Shown here: positions 45,286 to 54,654 of the stretch, in pieces
How positions within the stretch are numbered: position 1 is the stretch's first letter
How the letters are laid out: each line of letters begins with the position of its first letter
Source: Erysipelotrichaceae bacterium
Lineage (GTDB): Bacteria; Bacillota_I; Bacilli_A; Erysipelotrichales; Erysipelotrichaceae
Length of the DNA stretch: 64,000 nucleotides
Reading direction: 5' to 3'
Assembly: GCA_017404205.1 (NCBI GenBank)
Contig: JAFRCV010000008.1
Coordinates: 124,001 to 188,000 of the forward strand
Position numbers and translations under genes: made by a program
The notes under the pieces: model-generated
The model's database searches: none
What the model saw: only the letters and a program-made list of their open reading frames with translations
What the model was told of the DNA's origin: nothing

Positions 45286-46332
45286 ATGAGTGAATTAAAA
45301 GATTTTAAATGTCCTACTTGTGGCGCACGTTTAGAGTTTGATTCAAAGACCCAGAAATTAAAATGTCCATATTGTGAAGGAATGTATGATCCAGATACTT
45401 TTGATAGTTCAGAAAATTTTGATATTAAAAGTGATAAATGGAACGGAAATGAATTAGAAGTTTATACATGTAATTCGTGTGGTGGGGCAATAATGGCAGA
45501 TATCAATACTGTTGCAAAAACATGCCCTTATTGTGGTAATCCGGTTGTTTTACAAGGAAATATTTCTGGAGATTATAAACCAAGCAGAATTATTCCATTT
45601 AAATTAAATAAAGAAGATGCAAAAACTTTATATAGAAAACATCTACAAGGAAAAATTCTTCTACCTAAGACTTTTTCTAATGAAGCAATAATTGATGAGA
45701 TTAAAGGTGTTTATGTACCTTTTTGGTTATTTGATGGTTCATGTAATGCTCAAATTTGGTATGATGCAACAAAAGTAAGAACTTGGTCTGATAGTGATTA
45801 TGACTATGTTGAAACGAGTTATTATAAATTGTTTAGAGCTGGTAGAGTTAAATTTGAAGATGTTCCAGTTGATGCATCTACGATGATTGATGATCAATTT
45901 TCACAATCTATCGAGCCGTTTGATTCTGTTGATTTAGTTAATTTTAATGCCAATTATTTAGCTGGATATTTAGCTGATAAATATGATGTTAGTGCAAAAG
46001 AATGCGAAGATATTGCATATGATCGAATCTATAATTCAACTCAAGCTTTATTCCAAAGCACTACTTCAGGATTTGCTACAGCTGTTCCAACTGCGAAGAA
46101 TATGATTTTAAAAAACGGCACACAAGAGTATGTAATGATGCCTATGTGGCTTTTAAATGTTAAATATAACAATAAAAACTATAAATTTGCAATGAATGGA
46201 CAAACCGGCAAATTCGTTGGCGATTTGCCAATGGACAAAACTAAATTTTTCTTAATTGCAATTTTAATTTTAATTGGCGTTGCATTAATCGCTATTGCAG
46301 TTCAATACTTTATGATGGGAGGCCAATTATGA
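45286..46332 (+). CDS. Zinc-ribbon membrane protein, YdjG-like
   Basis: A 348-residue protein: an N-terminal TFIIB-type zinc ribbon (CPTC, CPYC), a second ribbon (CNSC, CPYC), a large central domain with FKLNKEDAKTLYRKHLQGK and FWLFDGSC, and one membrane segment near the C-terminus (about 322-343). Arrangement and neighbours match YdjG of Bacillus subtilis, which with YdjH and YdjI interacts with PspA at the membrane. It overlaps the next gene by ATGA. Confidence 0.82.
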   Translation: MSELKDFKCPTCGARLEFDSKTQKLKCPYCEGMYDPDTFDSSENFDIKSDKWNGNELEVYTCNSCGGAIMADINTVAKTCPYCGNPVVLQGNISGDYKPSRIIPFKLNKEDAKTLYRKHLQGKILLPKTFSNEAIIDEIKGVYVPFWLFDGSCNAQIWYDATKVRTWSDSDYDYVETSYYKLFRAGRVKFEDVPVDASTMIDDQFSQSIEPFDSVDLVNFNANYLAGYLADKYDVSAKECEDIAYDRIYNSTQALFQSTTSGFATAVPTAKNMILKNGTQEYVMMPMWLLNVKYNNKNYKFAMNGQTGKFVGDLPMDKTKFFLIAILILIGVALIAIAVQYFMMGGQL

Positions 46333-47534
46333 AAAAGTTTTTAACATTCATTATTGCTTCTTTAATTGTTTTTACATCATTTATTAATATTCATGCTGAT
46401 GATTTTATCTTTGATGAACACATAGTTTTAGGTGAGAATGAATCTATAATTTTAGATTCTGAAGAAAAAATAGAATTAGAAAACGATTTAAATCAAATTA
46501 AAGATAATTACAATATTAATATTTATTTTATATTTGATTCCCTTATTAGTGATGAAGAATTTGATGCTTATTTAGAATCTTTTAAAAATCAATCTATAGA
46601 CGATGAAAATAACGTGTTATTATTAATAAATAAAAATTATTGGCAAATTGAAGCTATTGGTCCTAATCAAGATATTGTTAATAATAATGCCCAAGAAATT
46701 TATAGTTCTTTTGTGAATGATTTTCAAATTGATTATAAAGATGGGATTATTGCTTATTATCAAAAAGTTGTTTCATTAATTAATAATTTAAATTATACAT
46801 CTAGTGTTGACAAAGTTTCTGGAAGACCACAAATCGTTGATTTTGCTGATCTACTAAGTTCTAGTGAAGAAGAAAAACTAATTGATCTATTTTCACAAGT
46901 TTATACAAAGCAAGGCATATATCTTGTTGGTGTAATAACAAATTCAATAAACGGTTTAAGTCCTATGCAATATGCCGATGATTTCTTGGATTATAATAAT
47001 TATCCTTCTAATTCATGCTTATTACTTGTTTCTATGGAAGATAGAGATTGGTATATTTCAACTACAGGTAACGCTATAGATATTTTAAATGATGATGATA
47101 TTTATCGAATTGGTGATTATGTCGTTGATGAATTGGCAAATGAAGATTATTATTCTGCTTTTTCTGTATTTGCAAAAAAAGTAAGTGATGATATTTCTAA
47201 TTATAATAATCCATCATATAATCCAGATACAAATACATCTCAAACATTTACTATAAAAAATATATGGATAGGACTTGGCATTGGATTATTTGTAACATTA
47301 ATAACAATGCTTATATTAAGAGGCCAATTAAAAAGTGTTAGAACTAAGCACTTCGCTAGTGATTATATAGTTAAAAATAGTTTTGCGATTACAGGTTATG
47401 CTGATATGTTTTTAAATAAACATGTTACAAGAACTGCAAAACCAAAAGACAATGACAGTTCATCTGGTGGTGGTGGATCATTTCATACATCATCCAGCGG
47501 AATTTCTCATGGCGGAGGCGGAGGAAAATTCTAA
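46329..47534 (+). CDS. TPM-domain membrane protein, YdjH/YgcG-like
   Basis: A 401-residue exported protein: signal sequence (1-24), a first TPM-like fold (about 30-160), a second, better conserved TPM domain (about 170-295, VDFADLLSSSEEEKLIDLF), one membrane segment (about 312-333) and a low-complexity end with SSGGGGSFHTSSSG and SHGGGGGKF typical of this family. TPM domains act in membrane-associated repair and quality control. It is the middle gene of the YdjGHI-like set. Confidence 0.82.
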   Translation: MKKFLTFIIASLIVFTSFINIHADDFIFDEHIVLGENESIILDSEEKIELENDLNQIKDNYNINIYFIFDSLISDEEFDAYLESFKNQSIDDENNVLLLINKNYWQIEAIGPNQDIVNNNAQEIYSSFVNDFQIDYKDGIIAYYQKVVSLINNLNYTSSVDKVSGRPQIVDFADLLSSSEEEKLIDLFSQVYTKQGIYLVGVITNSINGLSPMQYADDFLDYNNYPSNSCLLLVSMEDRDWYISTTGNAIDILNDDDIYRIGDYVVDELANEDYYSAFSVFAKKVSDDISNYNNPSYNPDTNTSQTFTIKNIWIGLGIGLFVTLITMLILRGQLKSVRTKHFASDYIVKNSFAITGYADMFLNKHVTRTAKPKDNDSSSGGGGSFHTSSSGISHGGGGGKF

Positions 47535-47571
47535 CATTAAATAAGAATAATTAAACATAAGGAGGAATACT

Positions 47572-48735
47572 ATGGGTTTAATTAAAGCATTATTAGGTTC
47601 TACAGTTGGAACATTAGAAGAAAACTGGAAGGATTATTTCGTTTGTGATTCATTAAGCGATAATGTTTTGATGGTTAAAGGTGTCAAAAGGGGAAAAGGC
47701 GGTTCAGGTGAAGTTATTACTAATGGATCTGGAATTGTTGTAAACGAAGGCCAATGTGCACTTATCGTAGATGAAGGGCGTGTATTAGAAGTTGCTGCTG
47801 AACCAGGCAATTACACATTTGATACAACTGCTTCTCCAAGTGTATTCGATGGTGGCTTTGAAGGCATTAAAAACACTTTCAAAGATTTAATTGGCAGATT
47901 TACATATGGTGGTGAAGTTAATAAAACACAAAGAGTTTATTATGTAAATACTAAAGAAATTTTTGGAAATTTATTTGGTACTGCAACTCCTGTTCCATTT
48001 AGAATTATTGATAGAAATCTTGGGTTAGATGTAGATATGCCTATTAGATGTAATGGCGAATATTCATTTAGAATTGTAAATCCGCTTGTTTTCTACAAGA
48101 ATGTTGTTGGCAATAAAGCTGATTATTACACAAAAGATGAACTTTCTTCAATTATGAAAGCTGAAATGTTATCTAGTCTTCAACCAGCATTTGCGGCAAT
48201 TGCGCAACAAGGTGTTCGTTATTCAGAAGTACCAGCTCATGTTGATGTTTTAGCTAAAGCTATGCAAGATGCTTTACAAGAAAAATGGACTAATGCAAGA
48301 GGTATCGCTTTTGCTTCAATTGCTGTTAATTCTGTTTCAATGGATGAAGAAAATGAAAAGAAATTAAGAGATGCACAATTTTCAGCTATTAATAGAAATC
48401 CAGATATGGCAAATGCTACTATTATTCAAGCTACAGCTGACGCAATGAGAGATGCTGCGAATAACGAAAATGGCGCAATGAATGGCATTTTTGGAGTTAA
48501 TATGATGAATAATACTGGTGCTTCTACTTTGGGAGCATTTAGAAATGCTAGTCCTAGTCAAACTGCACAAAATAATGCAGACACATGGACTTGTCCTAAA
48601 TGTGGCGCTACATGTACTGGCAATTTCTGCACAGTTTGTGGTGAAGCTAAGCCAAGTAAATCATATTGTCCAACTTGTGGTAAAGAAGTAGCGCCTGGTT
48701 CTAATTTCTGTCCTCATTGTGGCGCAAAATTATAA
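47572..48735 (+). CDS. SPFH-like virion core / YdjI-like protein
   Basis: A 387-residue protein with an N-terminal SPFH-type region (about 30-270: IVVNEGQCALIVDEGRV, MPIRCNGEYSFRIVNP) and two C-terminal zinc ribbons (CPKC...CTVC, CPTC...CPHC, from about 340). This is the architecture of YdjI. A strong AGGAGG precedes the ATG, which suggests high expression relative to the other two genes. It may form an oligomeric membrane scaffold. pspA is not in the window. Confidence 0.85.
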   Translation: MGLIKALLGSTVGTLEENWKDYFVCDSLSDNVLMVKGVKRGKGGSGEVITNGSGIVVNEGQCALIVDEGRVLEVAAEPGNYTFDTTASPSVFDGGFEGIKNTFKDLIGRFTYGGEVNKTQRVYYVNTKEIFGNLFGTATPVPFRIIDRNLGLDVDMPIRCNGEYSFRIVNPLVFYKNVVGNKADYYTKDELSSIMKAEMLSSLQPAFAAIAQQGVRYSEVPAHVDVLAKAMQDALQEKWTNARGIAFASIAVNSVSMDEENEKKLRDAQFSAINRNPDMANATIIQATADAMRDAANNENGAMNGIFGVNMMNNTGASTLGAFRNASPSQTAQNNADTWTCPKCGATCTGNFCTVCGEAKPSKSYCPTCGKEVAPGSNFCPHCGAKL

Positions 48736-48761
48736 TTAATTATTAGATAAATTAATTTCTT

Positions 48762-48790
48762 AAAGGTCTAAATAATTTTAGACCTTTTTT
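48762..48790 (+). terminator. Terminator of the YdjGHI-like operon
   Basis: Eleven-bp stem AAAGGTCTAAA / TTTAGACCTTT, loop TAAT, then a T run. Confidence 0.92.
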
Positions 48791-48812
48791 ATACATTAAG
48801 TGAACTTTTTTA

Positions 48813-48818
48813 TATAAT
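48813..48818 (+). promoter_or_regulatory. rsmE -10 element, leaderless type
   Basis: TATAAT at 48813-48818, six bases before the ATG at 48825; no Shine-Dalgarno. Confidence 0.6.
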
Positions 48819-48824
48819 AATTTT

Positions 48825-49511
48825 ATGCAACAGTTTTTTGTAAATGAACTTATTGAGAATAATGAACTTGTTAGTTTAGATGCTGATGTTCTTTATCAAT
48901 TAAAAAAAGTTTTAAGAGTAAATAATGGCTATACTTTTAGGCTTGTTGACAATGACTCAAATGTTTATTTATGCCATTTTGAGAATAATCATGCTAGAAT
49001 CATTAATAAAATTATTGAAAATAATGAATTAGATACAAACATTACGGTAATTTTATCTTTAATTAAAAACGATAAAATGGATTTTGCTATTCAAAAACTA
49101 TGTGAACTTGGTGTTAAAAGAATAGTGCCATATAAAGCTTATAGGTCTGTTGTTAAAGAAGGCAAGGCGACAAATAAAATTGATCGATTTAAAAAAATTG
49201 CTAAAGAAGCCTGTGAACAATCTCATCGAAATATAATACCAGAAATAACTGATTTTATTAATATCAAAGAAATAAAGAATTATATGAACGATATAAATGT
49301 TATTGCTTATGAAAATGAAGATAACATCGTAAATAATTTTAAATGTAATTCAATTACAATTCTTATTGGGCCAGAAGGTGGCTTTGATGAAAAAGAATTA
49401 GAAATAATTAAAAATTTAGGCTTCAATTCCATATCTTTAGGAAAAAGAATTCTAAGAGCTGAGACGGCAGCAATATATTTAACAAGTCTAATCGTAGGTG
49501 ATAATCAATGA
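48825..49511 (+). CDS. rsmE: 16S rRNA m3U1498 methyltransferase
   Basis: SPOUT-class enzyme methylating U1498 of 16S rRNA. The 228 residues start MQQFFVNELIENN, have a PUA-like N-domain, KMDFAIQKLCELGVKRIVP, and the knotted SAM site LIGPEGGFDEKE with LGKRILRAETAAIY. It overlaps mtaB by ATGA, a common gene order in Firmicutes. Confidence 0.95.
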   Translation: MQQFFVNELIENNELVSLDADVLYQLKKVLRVNNGYTFRLVDNDSNVYLCHFENNHARIINKIIENNELDTNITVILSLIKNDKMDFAIQKLCELGVKRIVPYKAYRSVVKEGKATNKIDRFKKIAKEACEQSHRNIIPEITDFINIKEIKNYMNDINVIAYENEDNIVNNFKCNSITILIGPEGGFDEKELEIIKNLGFNSISLGKRILRAETAAIYLTSLIVGDNQ

Positions 49512-50767
49512 AGACTTTTGCGATGATGGTTTTAGGTTGTAAAGTAAATGATTACGAAGCAACTTATTTAAGAAATAAATTATTAAATGATTATAAGGAA
49601 GTTACTTTTAAAGAAGTTGCTGATATTTATATTATTTTTACATGTTGTGTCACAAACATCGCTGAAGCTAAAACACGTAAAATGTTACATCGAGCTCGTA
49701 ATTTAAATCCAAATGCATATATTGTAGCTGTTGGATGTCTAGCTCAAATTAAAGGAAAAAATGAAGAATTTAAAGACATTGATTTAGTAATTGGTTCAAA
49801 TCATAAAGATGAAATTTATGATTTAATAAATAAGCATTTTATAGGTAACAAATTAGAAGAACTTAATAAACCAAAATTTGAAAAGTTATTCTTTGATCAT
49901 TATCCTGGTAAATCGCGTGCATTTTTAAAGATTCAAGATGGTTGCAATCAATTTTGTTCTTACTGTATTATCCCTTATGCTCGAGGAAGTGAAAGATCTG
50001 GAAACTATGTTGATTTAATAAATCAAGCTAATTTGTTATCTAAAACAAATAAAGAATTAGTTTTAACTGGCATACATACTGGCAGATACTTTGATGGTAA
50101 AAATCATTTATATGATTTATTATTAGGACTTAATGAAATTAAAGAATTAAAGACAATTAGATTATCTTCAATTGAGATTAATGAAATTTCTAACTCAATT
50201 ATTGATTTAATGAAAAATAATAATAAACTAGCTCATCATTTGCATATTCCTGTACAATCAGCTTCTAATAAAATTTTAAAACTAATGAATAGACCTTATA
50301 CGATTGAAGAATATATAAATAGAATTAATTATATAAGAAAAGAAATACCTGATATTTCCATAAGCACAGATTTGATTGTTGGCTTTCCACTAGAAGATGA
50401 TGAAGCTTTTGAGGAAACTTTAAATAATTTATTTAAAATTAAATTTTCATTTATTCATGTTTTTCCTTATGCTAGAAAGAAGGGCACAAAAGCTGATTCA
50501 TATAGTGGACATTTAGATTCATCCGTTAAAAAACAAAGGGTGTCAAAGGTTTTTGAATTAGAAAAAAATATTGAAATTGAATTTAAGAAGTCATTTATAA
50601 ATAAAAAACTAGAATTATTGATAGAAAAAAAAGATGATCAATATGTATATGGATATGTTAAACAATATTTTTATGTAAAGGCAAAAGGAAGCGGAAATAT
50701 TGGCGATTTAGTTGATGTAATTATTGAAGAAGTTAATGAATTAGAGGTTTTAGGTCATGTTGCTTAA
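49508..50767 (+). CDS. mtaB: tRNA t6A37 methylthiotransferase MtaB
   Basis: Radical SAM enzyme converting t6A37 to ms2t6A37 in tRNA. The 419 residues have the N-terminal cluster cysteines (LGCKVND, CCVTN, GCLAQ), the radical SAM motif CNQFCSYC and ARGSERSG, then a TRAM-type C-terminal domain. Overlaps rsmE by ATGA and the following Mur ligase-like gene by 11 bases. Confidence 0.94.
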   Translation: MKTFAMMVLGCKVNDYEATYLRNKLLNDYKEVTFKEVADIYIIFTCCVTNIAEAKTRKMLHRARNLNPNAYIVAVGCLAQIKGKNEEFKDIDLVIGSNHKDEIYDLINKHFIGNKLEELNKPKFEKLFFDHYPGKSRAFLKIQDGCNQFCSYCIIPYARGSERSGNYVDLINQANLLSKTNKELVLTGIHTGRYFDGKNHLYDLLLGLNEIKELKTIRLSSIEINEISNSIIDLMKNNNKLAHHLHIPVQSASNKILKLMNRPYTIEEYINRINYIRKEIPDISISTDLIVGFPLEDDEAFEETLNNLFKIKFSFIHVFPYARKKGTKADSYSGHLDSSVKKQRVSKVFELEKNIEIEFKKSFINKKLELLIEKKDDQYVYGYVKQYFYVKAKGSGNIGDLVDVIIEEVNELEVLGHVA

Positions 50768-52205
50768 TGAATTATTTGAAGGAAGTCCCGATATAGAAAT
50801 AAAACAATTATCAATTGATTCACGTGTGCCAATGAAAGATTGCATATTTTTTTGTATCACGGGTATTAGATATAATGGCCACGACTATATTGATGAAGCC
50901 ATAAAAAATGGGGCTAATGTAATTGTCTATGAAAATAATATAAATACTGATCGAAATGCAATTTTTATAAAAGTAAATAATGTCGCAAAATGTTTAAATG
51001 CTATTTCTGGAAAGTTTTATGATTATCCCGCTAAATCAATAGAAACATATTTAATTGGCGGTTGTGAAGGACAAAGTAGTGTAAGTCACATCATTAATTC
51101 TTTGCTTAATAATTATAAATCTTGTGGCTCTATAGGAAGTCTTGGGATAGATTATGGAAATCATCATCTTTCTACAAGCTCACAAACACTTACAATTCTG
51201 GATAATCAAAAATATTTAAATGAATTTAGAAACAATAAAATAGAAGTTGCAACTTTTGAAACAAACGCATTATCGCTAACTTACAATAAACTTGATTGTA
51301 TTTTTCCTGATGTTTTTATTTATACTTCCACTAATAAGCTTTCTAAGTCTTTTTTAGAAATTGAAGTTAATTATTTTGATGCAATGTGTAATTATTTATA
51401 TTCTTTGGATGAAGATGTAATTTTTATTTTAAATAAAGATGATATTTCTTTTAATGATCTTAATTTAGCAACCGGTAAAAATACATTCACTTATGGGCAA
51501 GATGCAAATAGTGATTTTGTTATTAGCGATATATTATTATTAAAAGATTTTTCAACATTCAAAATTACATATAGCAATAGTTCATATACCATAAATACAA
51601 AATTATTAGGTTTGAATAACGTTTATAATGTAACTGCTGCTTTGGCTGCGCTGATTGCCAAAGGATACAATATTGATAACCTTATTAATGATTTACTTAA
51701 TGTAAAACAAGTTGAAGGTATTATAGAAAGAGTTGAACTTGAAAATTATAATATTTATATTGATTGTGCATCGAATTTAAATGACATTAAAGATGTTTAC
51801 GAATACGCTAAAAGCATTAAACAAAAAAATAGTAAAATATATACAATTTGGGGAATAAACTATTTTGATGAAATTGACAATATTAAAAAGATTGCAGAAC
51901 TATCTGATAATTCAATAGATCATATTATTTTTACTGAAAATAATACATATGCCGGCAATATTAACGAAATAATTAATGAAATATCAAAATATTTTAAAAA
52001 CATAAATATGTTATTTATTGAAGATCGCGAAATCGCAATTGAATCAGCTATTGAATTGCTCAATTCTCAAGATATACTTCTTATACTTGGAAAAGGAAAT
52101 GAAACAACAATTACTCGAAATCTAGGCAAGCAAGCATATAAAGGCGATAAAAATGTCGTTATTGATTTCTTAAATATGAATAAAGAAAATGATGACATTC
52201 AATAA
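50757..52205 (+). CDS. MurE-like Mur ligase homologue with a disrupted ATP-binding loop
   Basis: A 482-residue protein with the three-domain Mur ligase plan. The N-domain keeps DSRVPMKDCIFFCITG and GHDYIDEAIKNGA. The P-loop, normally GTNGKTT, is GCEGQSS (102-108), losing the lysine (Gln106). The EVSSHAL block reads FETNALSL and the DHLDYH block is absent, while LNKDD, TYGQ, LLGLNNVYNVTAALAA and GKGNET remain recognisable. It may be a pseudoenzyme or have a new role; an active murE would be needed elsewhere, since murG and murB appear intact. Overlaps mtaB. Confidence 0.8.
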   Translation: MLLNELFEGSPDIEIKQLSIDSRVPMKDCIFFCITGIRYNGHDYIDEAIKNGANVIVYENNINTDRNAIFIKVNNVAKCLNAISGKFYDYPAKSIETYLIGGCEGQSSVSHIINSLLNNYKSCGSIGSLGIDYGNHHLSTSSQTLTILDNQKYLNEFRNNKIEVATFETNALSLTYNKLDCIFPDVFIYTSTNKLSKSFLEIEVNYFDAMCNYLYSLDEDVIFILNKDDISFNDLNLATGKNTFTYGQDANSDFVISDILLLKDFSTFKITYSNSSYTINTKLLGLNNVYNVTAALAALIAKGYNIDNLINDLLNVKQVEGIIERVELENYNIYIDCASNLNDIKDVYEYAKSIKQKNSKIYTIWGINYFDEIDNIKKIAELSDNSIDHIIFTENNTYAGNINEIINEISKYFKNINMLFIEDREIAIESAIELLNSQDILLILGKGNETTITRNLGKQAYKGDKNVVIDFLNMNKENDDIQ

Positions 52206-52213
52206 AAATTTGT

Positions 52214-52219
52214 TATAAT
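52214..52219 (+). promoter_or_regulatory. rpsU promoter -10 element
   Basis: TATAAT at 52214-52219, followed by a leader with AAGGAAGGGGGTG, a very strong Shine-Dalgarno region before the ATG at 52253. Confidence 0.6.
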
Positions 52220-52252
52220 AAACTAGTCAAATAAGGAAGGGGGTGTTAATAG

Positions 52253-52432
52253 ATGTCAAAAGTTGTTGTTAAGGAAAACGAACAATTAGATGATGCTTTA
52301 CGTAGATTTAAAAGACAAGTATCACGTAATGGTACCCTTCTTGAAGTTAGAAAACGCGAATATTATGTTAAACCAGGCGTTAAGAAAAGATTAAAACAAG
52401 AAGCTGCTAGAAAAGCTCGTAAAGGAAAATAG
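52253..52432 (+). CDS. rpsU: 30S ribosomal protein S21
   Basis: A 59-residue basic protein beginning [19 protein letters not shown] and ending AARKARKGK, typical S21. It binds near the 3' end of 16S rRNA and assists recognition of leadered mRNA. It has one of the strongest Shine-Dalgarno sequences in the window (GGAAGGGGGTG). The TAG stop forms part of the terminator stem. phoH follows, as often in Firmicutes, though with its own promoter. Confidence 0.96.
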   Translation: MSKVVVKENEQLDDALRRFKRQVSRNGTLLEVRKREYYVKPGVKKRLKQEAARKARKGK

Positions 52433-52453
52433 TGCTTAGTCACTATTTTTTTA
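52427..52453 (+). terminator. rpsU terminator
   Basis: Stem AATAGTG / CACTATT with flanking A and T runs, loop CTTAGT; includes the rpsU stop (52430-52432). The T run leads straight into the phoH promoter. Confidence 0.85.
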
Positions 52454-52459
52454 TATAAT
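52454..52459 (+). promoter_or_regulatory. phoH -10 element, leaderless type
   Basis: TATAAT at 52454-52459, six bases before the ATG at 52466. Confidence 0.6.
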
Positions 52460-52465
52460 TGAATT

Positions 52466-53401
52466 ATGAAATATAAAGAAATATTGTTAGATGATATAAA
52501 TCAAGATGAATTAAAAAATTTATATGGCGTTGATAATCAAAATATCAATATTTTAAGTGACTTATTTAATAGAGAAATTATAGCTAGAGGTAATTGTATC
52601 CTTGTTGATTTTGATATTTATAATGATTTGTATGAAATAATTAATCAACTAATTAATATGATTAAACACAATCATCAAATTGATGAAAACACTGTTAAAC
52701 ACACATATAACAATTTAAAAAACCATATTGATAATTCATTTCAAAATTTAATCGCAATTACTACTAATTCTGGTAAACCAATTAAATATAAAACATATAA
52801 ACAGTATCTATTATCTGAAATAATAAATAAGAATGATCTAGTATTTTCAATTGGACCTGCTGGTACAGGCAAAACATTTTTAGCTGTTTTATTAGCTGTA
52901 AAAGCATTAAAAAATGGTGAAGTTAAAAAGATTATTTTAACTAGGCCTGCAGTTGAAGCGGGCGAATCATTAGGATTTTTGCCTGGAGATTTAAAAGAAA
53001 AAATTAATCCATATTTAATGCCCTTATATGATTCATTAGAAGATATTCTTGGAAGTGAACAAGTTGAAAAACTTATTGAAAAAGAAATAATTGAAGTTAT
53101 TCCACTAGCTTATATGCGTGGAAGAACTTTAAATGACGCTTTTATTATCCTTGATGAAGCTCAAAATACTACTGATGGTCAAATGCTGATGTTTTTAACT
53201 AGATTAGGTTATAATTCTAAAATGATTGTTAATGGCGACTTGACACAAATTGATTTAAATATAAACAAAAATAAAAGTGGATTGGTTGTTGCTGTTGATA
53301 AATTAAAGAAAATCAAGGGAATTGATTTTATAGAATTTGACAATAATGATATTGTAAGAAATCCAATAGTATCTAAAATAATTGATCGTTTTAAAAAATA
53401 G
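52466..53401 (+). CDS. phoH: PhoH-like ATPase
   Basis: A 311-residue P-loop protein of the PhoH family: Walker A GPAGTGKTFLA (about 132-142), Walker B FIILDEAQNTT, ATP-contact LTRPAVEAGESLGFLPGDL and MIVNGDLTQID. PhoH proteins have been linked to RNA processing with YbeY; ybeY is not next to it here. The N-terminal 120 residues are helical. The rdgB gene follows 7 bases later. Confidence 0.93.
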   Translation: MKYKEILLDDINQDELKNLYGVDNQNINILSDLFNREIIARGNCILVDFDIYNDLYEIINQLINMIKHNHQIDENTVKHTYNNLKNHIDNSFQNLIAITTNSGKPIKYKTYKQYLLSEIINKNDLVFSIGPAGTGKTFLAVLLAVKALKNGEVKKIILTRPAVEAGESLGFLPGDLKEKINPYLMPLYDSLEDILGSEQVEKLIEKEIIEVIPLAYMRGRTLNDAFIILDEAQNTTDGQMLMFLTRLGYNSKMIVNGDLTQIDLNINKNKSGLVVAVDKLKKIKGIDFIEFDNNDIVRNPIVSKIIDRFKK

Positions 53402-53408
53402 GTGAAAT

Positions 53409-53990
53409 ATGAAAAAAATATTAATCGCAACCGGAAATGCACACAAGATTCAAGAATTTAAAGATATCCTCAAATATTTAAATGTTGAAGTTGAACTTAT
53501 TAGTCCTAAAGATTTGGGCTCTTATGAAGAACCAATTGAAAATGGTAAAACATATGAAGAGAATTCATATATAAAAGCGAAATTCTTTTATGACAAATTT
53601 CATTTGCCGACAATTGCAGATGATAGTGGAGTGGAAATTGATTTTTATGATGGGAAACCCGGTATTTATTCTGCCAGATTTTTAGGTGATATGTCATATA
53701 GAGATAGAAATATTTATATTACTAATGAAATGAAAGGCAGCGAAAATAGAGGCGCTAGTTTCCATTGTGTGATTACTTATATTGAAAATGATATTGTTAA
53801 TTATTATAAAGGAATTTTATATGGAAAAATAGCTAATGAGCCAAAGGGAGATGAAGGTTTTGGCTATGATCCAATATTTATTTGTAATGGATTTAATTCT
53901 ACTAATGCAGAATTAGGCCAAGATTTTAAGAATCATCATTCACATCGTGCATTAGCTTTAAGAAAGTGGGCAAAAGATTTTGAAAAATAG
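53409..53990 (+). CDS. rdgB: XTP/dITP pyrophosphatase (RdgB/HAM1)
   Basis: House-cleaning enzyme removing inosine and xanthosine triphosphates. The 193 residues start with the substrate motif IATGNAHKIQEF, have IADDSGVEID, the F-G-Y-DP block GFGYDPIF and NHHSHRALAL at the end. GGTGA lies shortly before the ATG. It overlaps the next frame by 11 bases. Confidence 0.95.
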   Translation: MKKILIATGNAHKIQEFKDILKYLNVEVELISPKDLGSYEEPIENGKTYEENSYIKAKFFYDKFHLPTIADDSGVEIDFYDGKPGIYSARFLGDMSYRDRNIYITNEMKGSENRGASFHCVITYIENDIVNYYKGILYGKIANEPKGDEGFGYDPIFICNGFNSTNAELGQDFKNHHSHRALALRKWAKDFEK

Positions 53991-54654
53991 AATATTTTCA
54001 TTAATATGTGCGTTTTCTTTAATACTATCGACAATTATAACTGTAATTGATTTTTGGTGTTTTAATGATGCCTTTTATAAACATGAATATGAATCTTTAA
54101 ATACTGCTTCTTCTATTGGTATGTCAAAAGATGATTTAAATAAAACAACCGATGTTTTATTATCATATATTAAAGATTATGATAAGACTCTTGATATAAA
54201 TATAAATATCAATGGAGAAAATAGACAAGTATTTAATGAACGTGAAAAGGCTCATATGATTGATGTTAGAGATTTATATCAAAATGCCATAAAAGTAAGA
54301 AATTTTTCTCTCTTGATTTATGCTTTTTCTTTAGTGATATTAATAATGAATAAAGGTCTAAATGAATTATATAGAGGTTTCAAAAAAGCTTTAGGTATAT
54401 TTGTATTCATGTTTGGGTTAATTGCCGTTTTCTGTTTAATCGATTTTAATGCCTTTTGGACCAACTTTCATCATGTCTTTTTCCCATTAAATGATTTATG
54501 GTTACTAGATCCTCGAACAGATATTTTAATTATGATGGTACCTGAAAAATTCTTTTTTGATTTATGTGTATTAATTATTTTTTCGATTTTCATATTAATG
54601 CTTATATTCTTTATTATTATTAAATTATTAGATAAAAGGGTTTTCAACAAATGA
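53980..54654 (+). CDS. DUF1461/TIGR01906-type membrane protein
   Basis: A 224-residue protein with four membrane segments (about 5-28, 108-127, 136-160, 193-217) and a large outside loop between the first two. The FNEREKAHMIDVRDLY sequence and the FHHVFF motif are typical of the TIGR01906/DUF1461 family of unknown function. The start is a TTG inside the end of rdgB; it is not certain but no better ATG is available before the first membrane segment. Confidence 0.8.
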   Translation: MKNRIFSLICAFSLILSTIITVIDFWCFNDAFYKHEYESLNTASSIGMSKDDLNKTTDVLLSYIKDYDKTLDINININGENRQVFNEREKAHMIDVRDLYQNAIKVRNFSLLIYAFSLVILIMNKGLNELYRGFKKALGIFVFMFGLIAVFCLIDFNAFWTNFHHVFFPLNDLWLLDPRTDILIMMVPEKFFFDLCVLIIFSIFILMLIFFIIIKLLDKRVFNK

